NCBI GenBank assembly: GCA_963205115.1
Contig: CAUJHV010000005.1
Coordinates: forward strand, 124,001-188,000
Direction: 5' to 3'
DNA length: 64,000 bases
From: Pseudomonadota bacterium
GTDB lineage: Bacteria > Pseudomonadota > Gammaproteobacteria > Burkholderiales > Burkholderiaceae_C
The notes below the pieces were generated by a model. The model did no database searches. It saw only the letters and a program-made list of their open reading frames with translations, and was not told where the DNA came from. This document shows, one piece after another, positions 46,180 to 55,781 of this stretch (position 1 is its first letter; every line of letters begins with the position of its first letter). The translations under genes were made by a program, and so were the position numbers.

Positions 46180-47277
46180 TCAGGTCAGCGACGTGTCGAC
46201 GTCGCGTTTTTCCAGGGCCAGGAATTCGGCGGACTGCATCTCGTTCAGGCGGGAGACGGTGCGCGGGAACTCGTGGGCGAGCGGGCCTTCGTTGTAGAGC
46301 TCGTCGGCCGGCACTTCGGCTGACAGGATGAGCTTGACGCGGCGGTCGTAGAGCACGTCCACGAGCCAGGTGAAGCGGCGCGCCTCGCTGGCCAGCCGCG
46401 GCGGCATCTGCGGGACGCCGGACAGCAGCACCGTGTGGAACTGCGAGGCGATTTCGAGGTAGTCGTTCTGCGAGCGCGGCCCGCCGCACAGGGTGCGGAA
46501 ATCGAACCACACGACACCGCCGGCGCGCCGCACGCAGCGCAGTTCTCGGTGTTCGATGTGCATCACCGGATCGTCGTCCTGCGCCTCGGCGAGGTCGTTG
46601 AAGGCCGACGACAGCGCGGCATCGGCCTCGGCGCCCAGCGGCGTGTGGTACAGCTTCAACTGCTGCAGCGTGCGCTGGCGGTAGTCGACGCCGGCATCCA
46701 CGTTGATGATCTCCAGCTTGTCCTTCAGCAGCGCGATCGCGGGCAGGATGCGGTCCCGGTGCAGCCCGTTCGGGTAGAGCCCATCAGGATGGAAGTTGGA
46801 CGTGGTGACGATGCTCACGCGGTTGGCGAACAGCGCATCCAGCAGCCGGTGCAGGATCATCGCGTCGGTGACGTGCGCGACGTGGAATTCGTCGAAGCAG
46901 ATCAGACGGAAGCGCCGCGAGATGCGCTTGCCGAGCTCATCCAGCGGATTGACCGTGCCCTTGAGCTCCTGCAGCTCGCGCTGCACCTCGCGCATGAATT
47001 CGTGGAAGTGCAGCCGCGTCTTGCGGGTCAGCGGCACCGACTGGAAGAAGCAATCCATCAGGAAGCTCTTCCCCCGGCCCACGCCGCCGTACATGTAGAC
47101 GCCCCGGGGGATGGGCGGCCGCGAGATCAGCTTGGTCAGCGCATTGCTGCGGCGGGCCTTGTAGTCGGCCCACTCGCGTTCGCAGCGCTCGAGCGCATCG
47201 ATCGCGCGCTGCTGCGCCGGGTCGCTGTGGTACCCCCGTTCGGCCAGCGTGGCCGCGTAGAGCTCACGAACGCCCAT
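46180..47277 (-). CDS. zapE: cell division protein ZapE (AFG1-like ATPase)
   Basis: GVYMYGGVGRGKSFLMDCFF Walker A, ICFDEFHVAHVTDAMIL. Confidence 0.95.
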   Translation of the reverse strand: MGVRELYAATLAERGYHSDPAQQRAIDALERCEREWADYKARRSNALTKLISRPPIPRGVYMYGGVGRGKSFLMDCFFQSVPLTRKTRLHFHEFMREVQRELQELKGTVNPLDELGKRISRRFRLICFDEFHVAHVTDAMILHRLLDALFANRVSIVTTSNFHPDGLYPNGLHRDRILPAIALLKDKLEIINVDAGVDYRQRTLQQLKLYHTPLGAEADAALSSAFNDLAEAQDDDPVMHIEHRELRCVRRAGGVVWFDFRTLCGGPRSQNDYLEIASQFHTVLLSGVPQMPPRLASEARRFTWLVDVLYDRRVKLILSAEVPADELYNEGPLAHEFPRTVSRLNEMQSAEFLALEKRDVDTSLT

Positions 47278-47310
47278 GAATGAATCCTCCGATGCCCTCA
47301 GTCCAGATCA

Positions 47311-47388
47311 TGCACGGATCCGGCTGCGCCGGTCCGTCGCATGCGCCCCCTTGAGGGGGCAGCGACAGGGACCGCGCGCGGGGGCTCA
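47311..47388 (-). repeat. element C: diverged relative of elements A/B between lpdA and zapE
   Basis: TGAGCCCCCG overlapping the lpdA stop, CCCCCTCAAGGGGG hairpin, and TGCGACGGACCGGC-GCA-GCCGGATCCGTGCA hairpin. Confidence 0.6.
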
Positions 47389-48813
47389 AAAGTTCAGCGT
47401 GCGCTTGTCCACCGCCAGCGCGGCTTCCTTGGTGCTTTCGCTGAGCGAGGGGTGCGCGTGGCAGATGCGCGCGATGTCCTCGGCACTGGCCTTGAACTCC
47501 ATCGCGACCACCGCCTCGGCGATCAGCTCGCTGGCCATGGGGCCGACGATGTGCACGCCCAGGATCTCGTCGGTGGCGGCATCGGCAATCATCTTGACCA
47601 TGCCTGTCGTGTCGCCCAGCGCCCGTGCACGGCCGTTGGCCATGAACGGGAAAGTTCCGGCCTTGTAGGCACGGCCTTCGGCCTGGAGCTGCTGCTCGGT
47701 CTTGCCGACCCAGGCAATCTCGGGGCTGGTGTAGATGACCCAAGGGATAGTGTCGAAGTTGACGTGCCCATGCTGGCCCGCAATGCGCTCGGCCACCGCC
47801 ACGCCTTCTTCTTCGGCCTTGTGCGCCAGCATCGGGCCGCGCACCACATCGCCCACCGCCCACACGCCGGGCAGGTTGGTGCGGCAGTCGCCGTCCACCA
47901 CGATGGCGCCGCGCTCGTCGATCGCCAGGCCGACCGCCTCGGCATTCAGGCCGGTGGTGTTCGGCACGCGGCCGATCGAGACTATGAGCTTGTCGACCGC
48001 CAGTTCCTGCGCCTCGCCCTTGGCATTGGTGTAGGCCACCGTGACGCCCTTCTTGCCGGCCTTGATGTCGCCGACCTTGACGCCCAGCTCGATCTTCAGG
48101 CCCTGCTTGGTGAAGGCCTTGTGCGCCTCCTTGGCGATCTGCTGGTCAGCCGCGCCCAGGAAGGTCGGCAGCGCCTCGAGCACCGTGACGTCGGCACCCA
48201 GGCGGCGCCAGACCGAGCCCATTTCCAGCCCGATCACGCCCGAGCCGATCAGGCCCAGCTTCTTCGGCACCGCACCGATGCGCAGCGCGCCATCGTTGCT
48301 GAGCACGCGGTCTTCGTCGAAAGGCACGCCGGGCATCGCACGCGCGCTCGAACCCGTGGCCACGATGACCTGCTTGCCGGTCAGCGATTCGTTGGCAGCG
48401 CCTGCCACGGCGATCTCGTAGCCGCCGTCCACCGCCTTCACGAACGAGCCGCGGCCGTGGAAGAACGTCACCTTGTTCTTCTTCAGCAGGTACAGGATGC
48501 CGTCGTTGTTCTGCTTCACGACCGCATCCTTGCGCGCGACCATCTTGGCCACGTCGATGCTCAAGTCCTTCAAGCCGATGCCGTGGTCACCGAAGGCGTG
48601 CCCGGCATGGTCGAAGAACTCCGAACTCTGCAGCAGCGCCTTGCTCGGGATGCAGCCCACGTTCGTGCAGGTGCCGCCGGGCGCCGGTCCGCCCTTGCCG
48701 TTTTTCCACTCGTCGATGCAGGCCGTATTGAAGCCCAGCTGCGCCGCGCGGATCGCCGCGATATAGCCGCCAGGGCCGCCGCCGATGACGATGACGTCGA
48801 ATTGCTTGCTCAT
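47386..48813 (-). CDS. lpdA: dihydrolipoyl dehydrogenase (E3)
   Basis: [39 protein letters not shown]. Confidence 0.97.
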   Translation of the reverse strand: MSKQFDVIVIGGGPGGYIAAIRAAQLGFNTACIDEWKNGKGGPAPGGTCTNVGCIPSKALLQSSEFFDHAGHAFGDHGIGLKDLSIDVAKMVARKDAVVKQNNDGILYLLKKNKVTFFHGRGSFVKAVDGGYEIAVAGAANESLTGKQVIVATGSSARAMPGVPFDEDRVLSNDGALRIGAVPKKLGLIGSGVIGLEMGSVWRRLGADVTVLEALPTFLGAADQQIAKEAHKAFTKQGLKIELGVKVGDIKAGKKGVTVAYTNAKGEAQELAVDKLIVSIGRVPNTTGLNAEAVGLAIDERGAIVVDGDCRTNLPGVWAVGDVVRGPMLAHKAEEEGVAVAERIAGQHGHVNFDTIPWVIYTSPEIAWVGKTEQQLQAEGRAYKAGTFPFMANGRARALGDTTGMVKMIADAATDEILGVHIVGPMASELIAEAVVAMEFKASAEDIARICHAHPSLSESTKEAALAVDKRTLNF

Positions 48814-48958
48814 GATGTGCTCGATTAGATGGGGCTGCTGAAGTGGTGCAGCAGCCGTAGCGAGCGGACCGAGGTGGTGTCGAGCACCGCAGCCGTACTC
48901 ACGTACGGCGAGGAGCGCAGGCGCCAGATCGGTTCGCGCAGTAGGCTGATGCGCCGCT

Positions 48959-50236
<1,278 letters not shown>

Positions 50237-50355
50237 GATGTGTATGCGTAGGTGAGGGGTTCGAGCCCCGCGCCATCCTGCGGCCCGATCCGCGGCTGCA
50301 TGCAGCCGGGACGCGGGGGGCGCAGGTCAACCCGGCGCGAAGCAACCGGGTTGTC

Positions 50356-53211
50356 TTACTTGACGAGCACAAAGCCCTTGAGCTTGCCGAAAGCCTGGTC
50401 GAGCAGCGTCTTCTGCTGCTCCTGGTGCAGGTGCGAATAGCCCACGGCCGGCGAGGCCGAGGCCGGACGACCGGCATAGCCGAGCTTCTGCCCTTCGAGC
50501 ATGTTCTCGTGGACCTGGTGCTGGATGAAGAACCACGCGCCCTGGTTCTGCGGCTCGTCCTGGCACCACACGACTTCGGTGACGTTCGGGAAGCGCTTCA
50601 TCTCCGTGGAGAAGGCCTTGTGCGGGAACGGATAGAGCTGTTCCACGCGCAGGATCGCGACGTCCCAGGCTTTCATCTCGTCGCGCTTGCGGATCAGGTC
50701 GTAGCCGACCTTGCCCGAGCACGCGATGACGCGCTTGACCTTGTCCGCCACCACTTCCTTGCGCTGCGGGCCGATCACCGTCTTGAACTCGCCCTTGACG
50801 AAGTCGTTCAGCGGCGAGGTGGCGTCCTTGTTGCGCAGCAGGCTCTTGGGCGTGAAGATCACCAGCGGCTTGCGCAGCGGGCGCACCATCTGGCGGCGCA
50901 GCACGTGGAAGATCTGGCTGGCGCTGGTGGGCTGCACGATCTGCATGTTGGTGTCGGCGGCCAGCTGCATGAAGCGCTCCAGGCGGGCCGAGCTGTGCTC
51001 GGGGCCCTGGCCTTCGTAGCCGTGCGGCAGCATCAACGTCAGGCCGTTGACGCGGCCCCACTTCACTTCGCCCGAGGCGATGAACTGGTCGATCACGACC
51101 TGCGCGCCGTTGGCGAAGTCACCGAACTGCGCTTCCCAGATGGTCAGCGTATTCGGCTCGGCCGAGGCATAGCCGTATTCGAAGCCCAGCACCGCCTCTT
51201 CCGACAGGATCGAGTCGATGACGGTGAACTGCGCCTGGTTGTCGGCCACGTGCTGCAGCGGGACATAGGTGCCTTCGTCCCACTTCTCGCGCTTCTGGTC
51301 ATGGATCACCGCGTGACGGTGGGTGAAGGTGCCACGTCCGCTGTCCTCACCGGACAGGCGCACCGGGTACCCGGCGGCCACGAGCGACGCAAAGGCCATG
51401 TGCTCGCCCATGCCCCAGTCGATGTTGACTTCGCCCCGGCCCATGGCGGCGCGGTCGTCGTAGACCTTCTTGACCAGCGGGTGCATGTTGACGGTCTCGG
51501 GGATCGTCGTCAGGCGGTCGGCCAGGCGCTTCCATTCGGCCAGCGGAATGGCCGTGTCGGCGTTGTCGGTCCACTTCTTGCCCAGGAAGGGCAGCCAGTC
51601 GACCGCGAACTTGCTCTTGAAGTTGCTGATCACCGGATCGACCGTGTGGCGGCCCGCGTCCATCGCGGCGCGGTAGGCCTTGGCCATGTCGTCGCCGAGC
51701 GACTCGCCCAATCCCTGCGCTGCCAGGCGGTCGGCATACAGCTTGCGCGTGCCGGGGTGCGCGCTGATCTTCTTGTACATCAGCGGCTGGGTCAGCGCCG
51801 GCGTGTCCTGCTCGTTGTGGCCCAGCTTGCGGAAGCAGATGATGTCCACCACGACGTCCTTCTGGAACGACATGCGGAACTCCAGCGCCAGCCGCGTGGC
51901 CAGCACGACCGCCTCGGGGTCGTCGCCATTCACGTGCAGCACGGGCGCCTCGACCATCTTGACGATGTCGGTGCAGTACAGCGTGGAGCGCAGGTCGCGC
52001 GGGTCCGAGGTGGTGAAGCCGATCTGGTTGTTGATGATCAGGTGCACCGTGCCGCCCGTGGAGTAGCCACGGGTTTCGGACAGCATTAGCGTTTCCTGGT
52101 TGACGCCCTGGCCGCCGAAGGCCGAGTCGCCGTGCACCAGCACCGGCAGCACCTGCAAGCCCTTCGTGTCGCCTCGACGGTCCATGCGCGCGCGCACCGA
52201 GCCTTCGACCACCGGGTTGACGATTTCCAGGTGCGAGGGGTTGAAGGCCAGGCTCAAGTGCACCGGGCCGCCGGGGGTGGAGATGTCGGAGCTGAAGCCC
52301 TGGTGGTACTTGACGTCGCCCGCGGGCAGTTCTTCTGGCGCGGTGTGGTCGAACTCGGCAAACAGGTCCTTGGGCATCTTGCCCAGGGTGTTGACCAGCA
52401 CGTTCAGGCGGCCGCGGTGGGCCATGCCGATGACGATCTCCTGGACACCTTGCTCACCGGCGCGCTGGACGACTTCGTCCATGGCCGCGATGAAGCTCTC
52501 GCCGCCTTCCAGCGAAAAACGCTTCTGGCCGACGTACTTGGTGTGCAGGAAGCGCTCCAGACCTTCGGCAGCGGTCACGCGGTCGAGGATGTGCTTCTTC
52601 TGTTCAGGAGAAAAGCTCGGCTTGGAGCGCACGCTCTCGAGCTTCTCCTGCCACCAGCGCTTTTGCGTCTGGTCGGTCATGTGCATGAACTCGGCGCCGA
52701 TGGTGCCGCAATAGGTTTCACGCAGCGCCTGCAGGATCTCCCGCAGGGTCATGTGCTCGGCCTTGCTGAAATAGCTGTTGGCCGCCGAGAACGTGATGTC
52801 CATATCGGACTCGGTCAGGTCGTAGAACGCCGGCTCGAGTTCGGGAATCTTGGGACGCTCGGTGCGCTTGAGCGGGTCCAGGTCGGCCCAGCGGGCGCCG
52901 ACGTTGCGGTAGGCGGCGATCAGCGACTGGACGTGGACCTGCTTGCGCGCGACGGCCAGGTCGGCCGAGCTGGCCTTGTTGGCGAAGGCATTGGCCTTGG
53001 CACGCTGGGCGAAGGACTCGATGACCGGCGCATGCGCCACATCGCGGTTCTCGCTGCCGTCGACGGCGGGTACGTGCTGGAGGTTGTCGAAGTAGGTGCG
53101 CCAGTTGTCGGGCACGCTGCCGGGGTTGTCGAGGTAAGCCTCATACAACTCTTCGACGTAGGGCGCATTGCCCCCGAACAGGTACGAATTCGACCTGTAT
53201 TGCTGCATCAT
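50356..53211 (-). CDS. sucA: 2-oxoglutarate dehydrogenase E1 component
   Basis: Full-length OGDH E1 (GMAHRGRLNVLVNTLGK, MLPHGYEGQGPEHSSAR LERF); start MMQQYRSNSYLFGGN. Confidence 0.97.
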   Translation of the reverse strand: MMQQYRSNSYLFGGNAPYVEELYEAYLDNPGSVPDNWRTYFDNLQHVPAVDGSENRDVAHAPVIESFAQRAKANAFANKASSADLAVARKQVHVQSLIAAYRNVGARWADLDPLKRTERPKIPELEPAFYDLTESDMDITFSAANSYFSKAEHMTLREILQALRETYCGTIGAEFMHMTDQTQKRWWQEKLESVRSKPSFSPEQKKHILDRVTAAEGLERFLHTKYVGQKRFSLEGGESFIAAMDEVVQRAGEQGVQEIVIGMAHRGRLNVLVNTLGKMPKDLFAEFDHTAPEELPAGDVKYHQGFSSDISTPGGPVHLSLAFNPSHLEIVNPVVEGSVRARMDRRGDTKGLQVLPVLVHGDSAFGGQGVNQETLMLSETRGYSTGGTVHLIINNQIGFTTSDPRDLRSTLYCTDIVKMVEAPVLHVNGDDPEAVVLATRLALEFRMSFQKDVVVDIICFRKLGHNEQDTPALTQPLMYKKISAHPGTRKLYADRLAAQGLGESLGDDMAKAYRAAMDAGRHTVDPVISNFKSKFAVDWLPFLGKKWTDNADTAIPLAEWKRLADRLTTIPETVNMHPLVKKVYDDRAAMGRGEVNIDWGMGEHMAFASLVAAGYPVRLSGEDSGRGTFTHRHAVIHDQKREKWDEGTYVPLQHVADNQAQFTVIDSILSEEAVLGFEYGYASAEPNTLTIWEAQFGDFANGAQVVIDQFIASGEVKWGRVNGLTLMLPHGYEGQGPEHSSARLERFMQLAADTNMQIVQPTSASQIFHVLRRQMVRPLRKPLVIFTPKSLLRNKDATSPLNDFVKGEFKTVIGPQRKEVVADKVKRVIACSGKVGYDLIRKRDEMKAWDVAILRVEQLYPFPHKAFSTEMKRFPNVTEVVWCQDEPQNQGAWFFIQHQVHENMLEGQKLGYAGRPASASPAVGYSHLHQEQQKTLLDQAFGKLKGFVLVK

Positions 53212-53340
53212 CTCTCGCTCACCTTTCGCCCCGGTTCGCCAGGGTTTCGATGGGTTGATCAACCTTCCGCGGCCCGGCTTCACCGGTAGGCGGATTGCGA
53301 CCCGCCTTGCTGTTGTCTCGGCCAGCAAGGGGACGTGGAA
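53212..53340 (-). promoter_or_regulatory. structured 5' leader of odhA/sucA (candidate sucA RNA motif)
   Basis: Five consecutive hairpins between 53229 and 53329 directly upstream of the sucA start. Confidence 0.55.
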
Positions 53341-53461
53341 GGACCACTTCTTCAGCCAAAAACGACTCTAGCACCGCTGTCTGACGCGAAACCATCAACT
53401 GGGGCCAAAGCACTTGGCAGTTCATGGGATCGGCAAACGCGCGGAAGCGCAGATTCAGGGC

Positions 53462-53797
53462 ATGCAAACCGCCCTCATCCATCTGCATCGCGGCGCGCCC
53501 GCCAAGCCCCCGGTGGGGCAGTCCTGCAACGGCTGCGGCATGTGCTGCGCCACCGAGCCCTGCCCCATCGGCGCCGTGGCCAGTTTGCGACATCGCGGCC
53601 GCTGCGAGGCGCTCGAATGGGACGACGAGGCCACGCGCTACCGCTGCGGGCTGCTGGTGAAGGCCGCGACCGCCGGACGCGGCGCACAGCGCCTGGTGGC
53701 GCGCTGGATCGCCGCGGGCCAGGGCTGCGACGCGGAGATGGAAGCCGTCGCAGTCGAGTCTCGGTCGGAAGACGCCGTCGCCGCCGCTAACGCCTGA
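53462..53797 (+). CDS. small CxxCxxCC-type (YkgJ-like) cysteine-cluster protein
   Basis: QSCNGCGMCCATEPCPIG plus further Cys; ATG at 53462. Confidence 0.75.
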   Translation: MQTALIHLHRGAPAKPPVGQSCNGCGMCCATEPCPIGAVASLRHRGRCEALEWDDEATRYRCGLLVKAATAGRGAQRLVARWIAAGQGCDAEMEAVAVESRSEDAVAAANA

Positions 53798-53947
53798 ACG
53801 CCGCTGCAGTCGCGCGGCGTCCCGTCAGGTGCGTCCCCTGATCAGGCGTGTTGGTCACGCCTGGACACGTTTCACACATTTCGGCCCAGGACGGCCATAT
53901 TGGTTTCCGATAGCGTCGCGCCGTCGCATCGAAGAGACCGCCCACAC

Positions 53948-54805
53948 ATGGTCGCCGACCTGGTCTTGTCCCGCCTCATCGGCAGCCCGCTGCAAGCACC
54001 CCTGGAGTGGTTGCGCCATCTCGCTCACAAGGTGCAATGCTGGCGCGAGCCGGGCCTGGCGGACGTGCTCGCGGAAGGTCAGCGAACGCGCGACCTGATG
54101 CGCAGCCTGATCAGCGCGAACACCAACTGCATCGACATCGGCGCGCACCTGGGCCTGATGACCTGCGACATGGTCCGGCTCGCCCCGCACGGGCGCCACA
54201 TCGCCTTCGAGCCGGTGCCGCACAAGGCCCGCTGGCTGCAGCGCAAGCTGCCGCAGGTGAACGTGCAGCAGGCGGCCGTGGGCGCCGTCAGCATGACCAC
54301 GGCATTTGCCCTGAGTGAAGACGACTCGGCCAACAGTGCGCTGCGGCCGAACGAAAACACCCAGGCGTCGCAGATGATCCAGGTGCGCTGCCTGAGCCTG
54401 GACGACCTGGTCGCACCGGACCACCCCATCGGCTTCATCAAGATGGACGCCATCGGCGGCGAATTCGACATCCTGCGCGGCGCCCACCGGCTCATCATGC
54501 GCGACCGGCCGGTGCTGCTGTTCGAATGCACGCCCAACGGCACGCGGGCCTTCGGCGTAGATCCGGCCGAACTCTTCCGCCACCTCACAGGCACCCTGGG
54601 CTACTGGGTGTACTCCCTGAGCGGCTGGGCGCGCAAGGAGCCGCCGCTGGACGAGCGGCGATTCCTCGCGGCCCAGGTCTACCCCTTCGAGGCCTTCAAC
54701 TTTGTCGGCCTGCCGATGGCAGCGGGCCTGGCGCGCGACAGCGTCAGCCTGCCGGGCAGGACGCCAGCGACGGCGGAATCCGCACGCCTGGACCTGGCGG
54801 CCTGA
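53948..54805 (+). CDS. FkbM-family SAM-dependent methyltransferase
   Basis: NTNCIDIGAHLGLMTCDMV SAM-binding motif, IGFIKMDAIGGEFDILRGA. Confidence 0.82.
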   Translation: MVADLVLSRLIGSPLQAPLEWLRHLAHKVQCWREPGLADVLAEGQRTRDLMRSLISANTNCIDIGAHLGLMTCDMVRLAPHGRHIAFEPVPHKARWLQRKLPQVNVQQAAVGAVSMTTAFALSEDDSANSALRPNENTQASQMIQVRCLSLDDLVAPDHPIGFIKMDAIGGEFDILRGAHRLIMRDRPVLLFECTPNGTRAFGVDPAELFRHLTGTLGYWVYSLSGWARKEPPLDERRFLAAQVYPFEAFNFVGLPMAAGLARDSVSLPGRTPATAESARLDLAA

Positions 54806-54815
54806 GCGTCTGCGT

Positions 54816-55781
54816 TCAGACCTGGGCGGCGGCCAGACCGAGGCGGGCACGCGCCGCCGCGTACTCGCGGCCCAGCCGCGCCACCAGTTCCGCCGTCGGC
54901 AAAACGGCGTTGACCGCGCCGATGCCCTGGCCGCAGCCCCAGATGTCCTTCCACGCCTTCTTGGCGTCGCCGCCGAAATTCATCTGCGTGGGATCGCTCT
55001 CGGGCAGGTGATCCGGATCCATCCCCGCGGCGCGGATGGACGGCTTCAGGTAATTGCCGTGCACGCCCGTGAAGAGGTTGGAGTACACGATGTCGTCGCT
55101 GTTGCTGTCGACGATGCACTGCTTGTACGCGGCCGAGGCGCGCGCTTCTTCCGTCGCGATGAAGGCCGATCCGATGTAGGCGAGGTCTGCTCCCATCGCC
55201 TGCGCAGCCAGCACCGCATCACCCGTGGCGATCGAACCGCTGAGCGCCAGCGGACCGTCGAACCACTGCCGGATTTCCTGGATCAGCGCGAACGGGCTCT
55301 TGACACCCGCATGGCCGCCGGCGCCCGCAGCCACGGCAATCAGGCCGTCGGCGCCCTTTTCCACCGCCTTGTGCGCAAAGGCGTTGTTGATGATGTCGTG
55401 CAGCACCACGCCGCCCCAGGCGTGCACGGCGTCGTTGACATCCGTGCGCGCGCCCAGCGAGGTGATCACGATGGGCACCTTGTAGCGCGCGCAGACCTGC
55501 ATGTCGTGCTCGAGCCGGTCGTTGCTCTTGTGCACGATCTGGTTGATGGCAAACGGTGCGCTGGGCGCGTCCGGATGCGCGCGGTCGTAGGCCGCCAGCG
55601 TTTCGGTGATCTCGGCCAGCCACTCGTCCAGCTGCGAGGCCGGGCGCGCATTGAGCGCAGGCATCGAGCCGACGATGCCCGCCTGGCATTGCGCGATCAC
55701 GAGTTGCGGGTGGCTGACGATGAACAGCGGCGAGCCGATGACCGGCAGCCGCAGGCGGTCGAACACAGCAGGCAGCGCCAT
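54816..55781 (-). CDS. NAD(P)H-dependent flavin oxidoreductase / nitronate monooxygenase family
   Basis: GADGLIAVAAGAGGHAG, GADLAYIGSAFIATEEA. Confidence 0.9.
   Translation of the reverse strand: MALPAVFDRLRLPVIGSPLFIVSHPQLVIAQCQAGIVGSMPALNARPASQLDEWLAEITETLAAYDRAHPDAPSAPFAINQIVHKSNDRLEHDMQVCARYKVPIVITSLGARTDVNDAVHAWGGVVLHDIINNAFAHKAVEKGADGLIAVAAGAGGHAGVKSPFALIQEIRQWFDGPLALSGSIATGDAVLAAQAMGADLAYIGSAFIATEEARASAAYKQCIVDSNSDDIVYSNLFTGVHGNYLKPSIRAAGMDPDHLPESDPTQMNFGGDAKKAWKDIWGCGQGIGAVNAVLPTAELVARLGREYAAARARLGLAAAQV

Noticed and set aside
50254-50271. T-arm-like sequence GAGGGGTTCGAGCCCCGC suggesting a tRNA or tRNA remnant
   Set aside because: No acceptor stem, anticodon arm or CCA around it; probably chance in a GC-rich spacer.
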